Part shown: positions 64,000-64,000 of the stretch, one piece after another
Layout of the letters: the number at the start of each line of letters is the position of its first letter
Numbering within the stretch: the stretch's first letter is position 1
Source of the DNA: Chitinophagaceae bacterium
Lineage (GTDB): Bacteria > Bacteroidota > Bacteroidia > Chitinophagales > Chitinophagaceae
DNA length: 64,000 bases
Direction: 5' to 3'
NCBI GenBank assembly: GCA_016715365.1
Contig: JADKAM010000010.1
Span: forward strand, 62,001-126,000
The notes under the pieces: generated by a model
Seen by the model: the letters and a program-made list of their open reading frames with translations, nothing else
Databases searched by the model: none
Told to the model about the DNA's origin: nothing
Translations under genes and position numbers: made by a program

Positions 64000-64000
64000 A

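Noticed and set aside
1..64000. Search for tRNA, rRNA, CRISPR arrays, integrases and restriction or defence gene sets
   Set aside because: No T-loop-like GTTCGANTC context, no regularly spaced repeats and no recognisable transposase, integrase or defence genes were found by eye.

Overview
The window reads as a chromosome segment from a Bacteroidota bacterium, most likely of the Chitinophagaceae type. This is inference from gene content and signals: a hybrid two-component regulator with beta-propeller sensor repeats, many Sec or lipobox signal peptides, an NAD-linked PreT/PreA pair, a GxxExxY protein, a DUF6089-like barrel protein, promoters of the Bacteroidota type (TTTG, about 20 bp, TAnnTTTG), and short dispersed palindromes. 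Almost all of it is protein coding. I saw no rRNA, tRNA, CRISPR array, phage or classical transposase.

Layout. 1-557: 5' part of a secreted DUF4476-type protein (minus strand). 760-6896: a very large alpha-2-macroglobulin-like protein, interrupted by one frameshift. 6988-13473: small membrane protein, SPFH/flotillin-like protein, aspS, a decayed small membrane ORF, rarA. 13470-18547: a small surface-glycan group made of a methyltransferase, two divergently oriented paralogous glycosyltransferases and an MsbA-type ABC exporter. 18639-23042: lipoprotein esterase, a YkuD-like secreted protein, truncated hemoglobin, an ElaA-type acetyltransferase, an outer-membrane barrel protein and a 30-residue peptide. 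23210-26720: uvrA and an unknown protein. 26787-29760: a SAM-I riboswitch with its own promoter, antiterminator and terminator, controlling a cystathionine-gamma-synthase-type enzyme and homoserine dehydrogenase. 29879-30349: DUF2383 protein.

30431-40724 (minus strand) is a complete reductive pyrimidine catabolism operon. The transporter imports the base. PreT/PreA reduce it, dihydropyrimidinase opens the ring, beta-ureidopropionase releases beta-alanine, a class III aminotransferase makes malonate semialdehyde, and a CoA-acylating dehydrogenase gives acetyl-CoA. Several of its gaps hold palindromic repeats, and one such palindrome encloses a GxxExxY (PD-(D/E)XK-like) gene. A nearly empty copy of the same palindrome lies 2.3 kb away. 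I regard this as the most interesting structure in the window.

40892-57816 (minus strand) is a run of 16 mostly exported proteins: two amidohydrolases including an N-acyl-D-amino-acid-deacylase type, M20 and M19 dipeptidases, an APC permease, an AmpG-like MFS transporter, NTF2-like proteins, DUF3500, a lipoprotein RidA homologue and two proteins that look internally duplicated. It looks like a peptide or N-acyl-amino-acid scavenging island. It is divergent from a 1362-residue hybrid two-component system (58072-62160), a candidate regulator. The window ends with xylA and the 3' end of xylB (minus strand).
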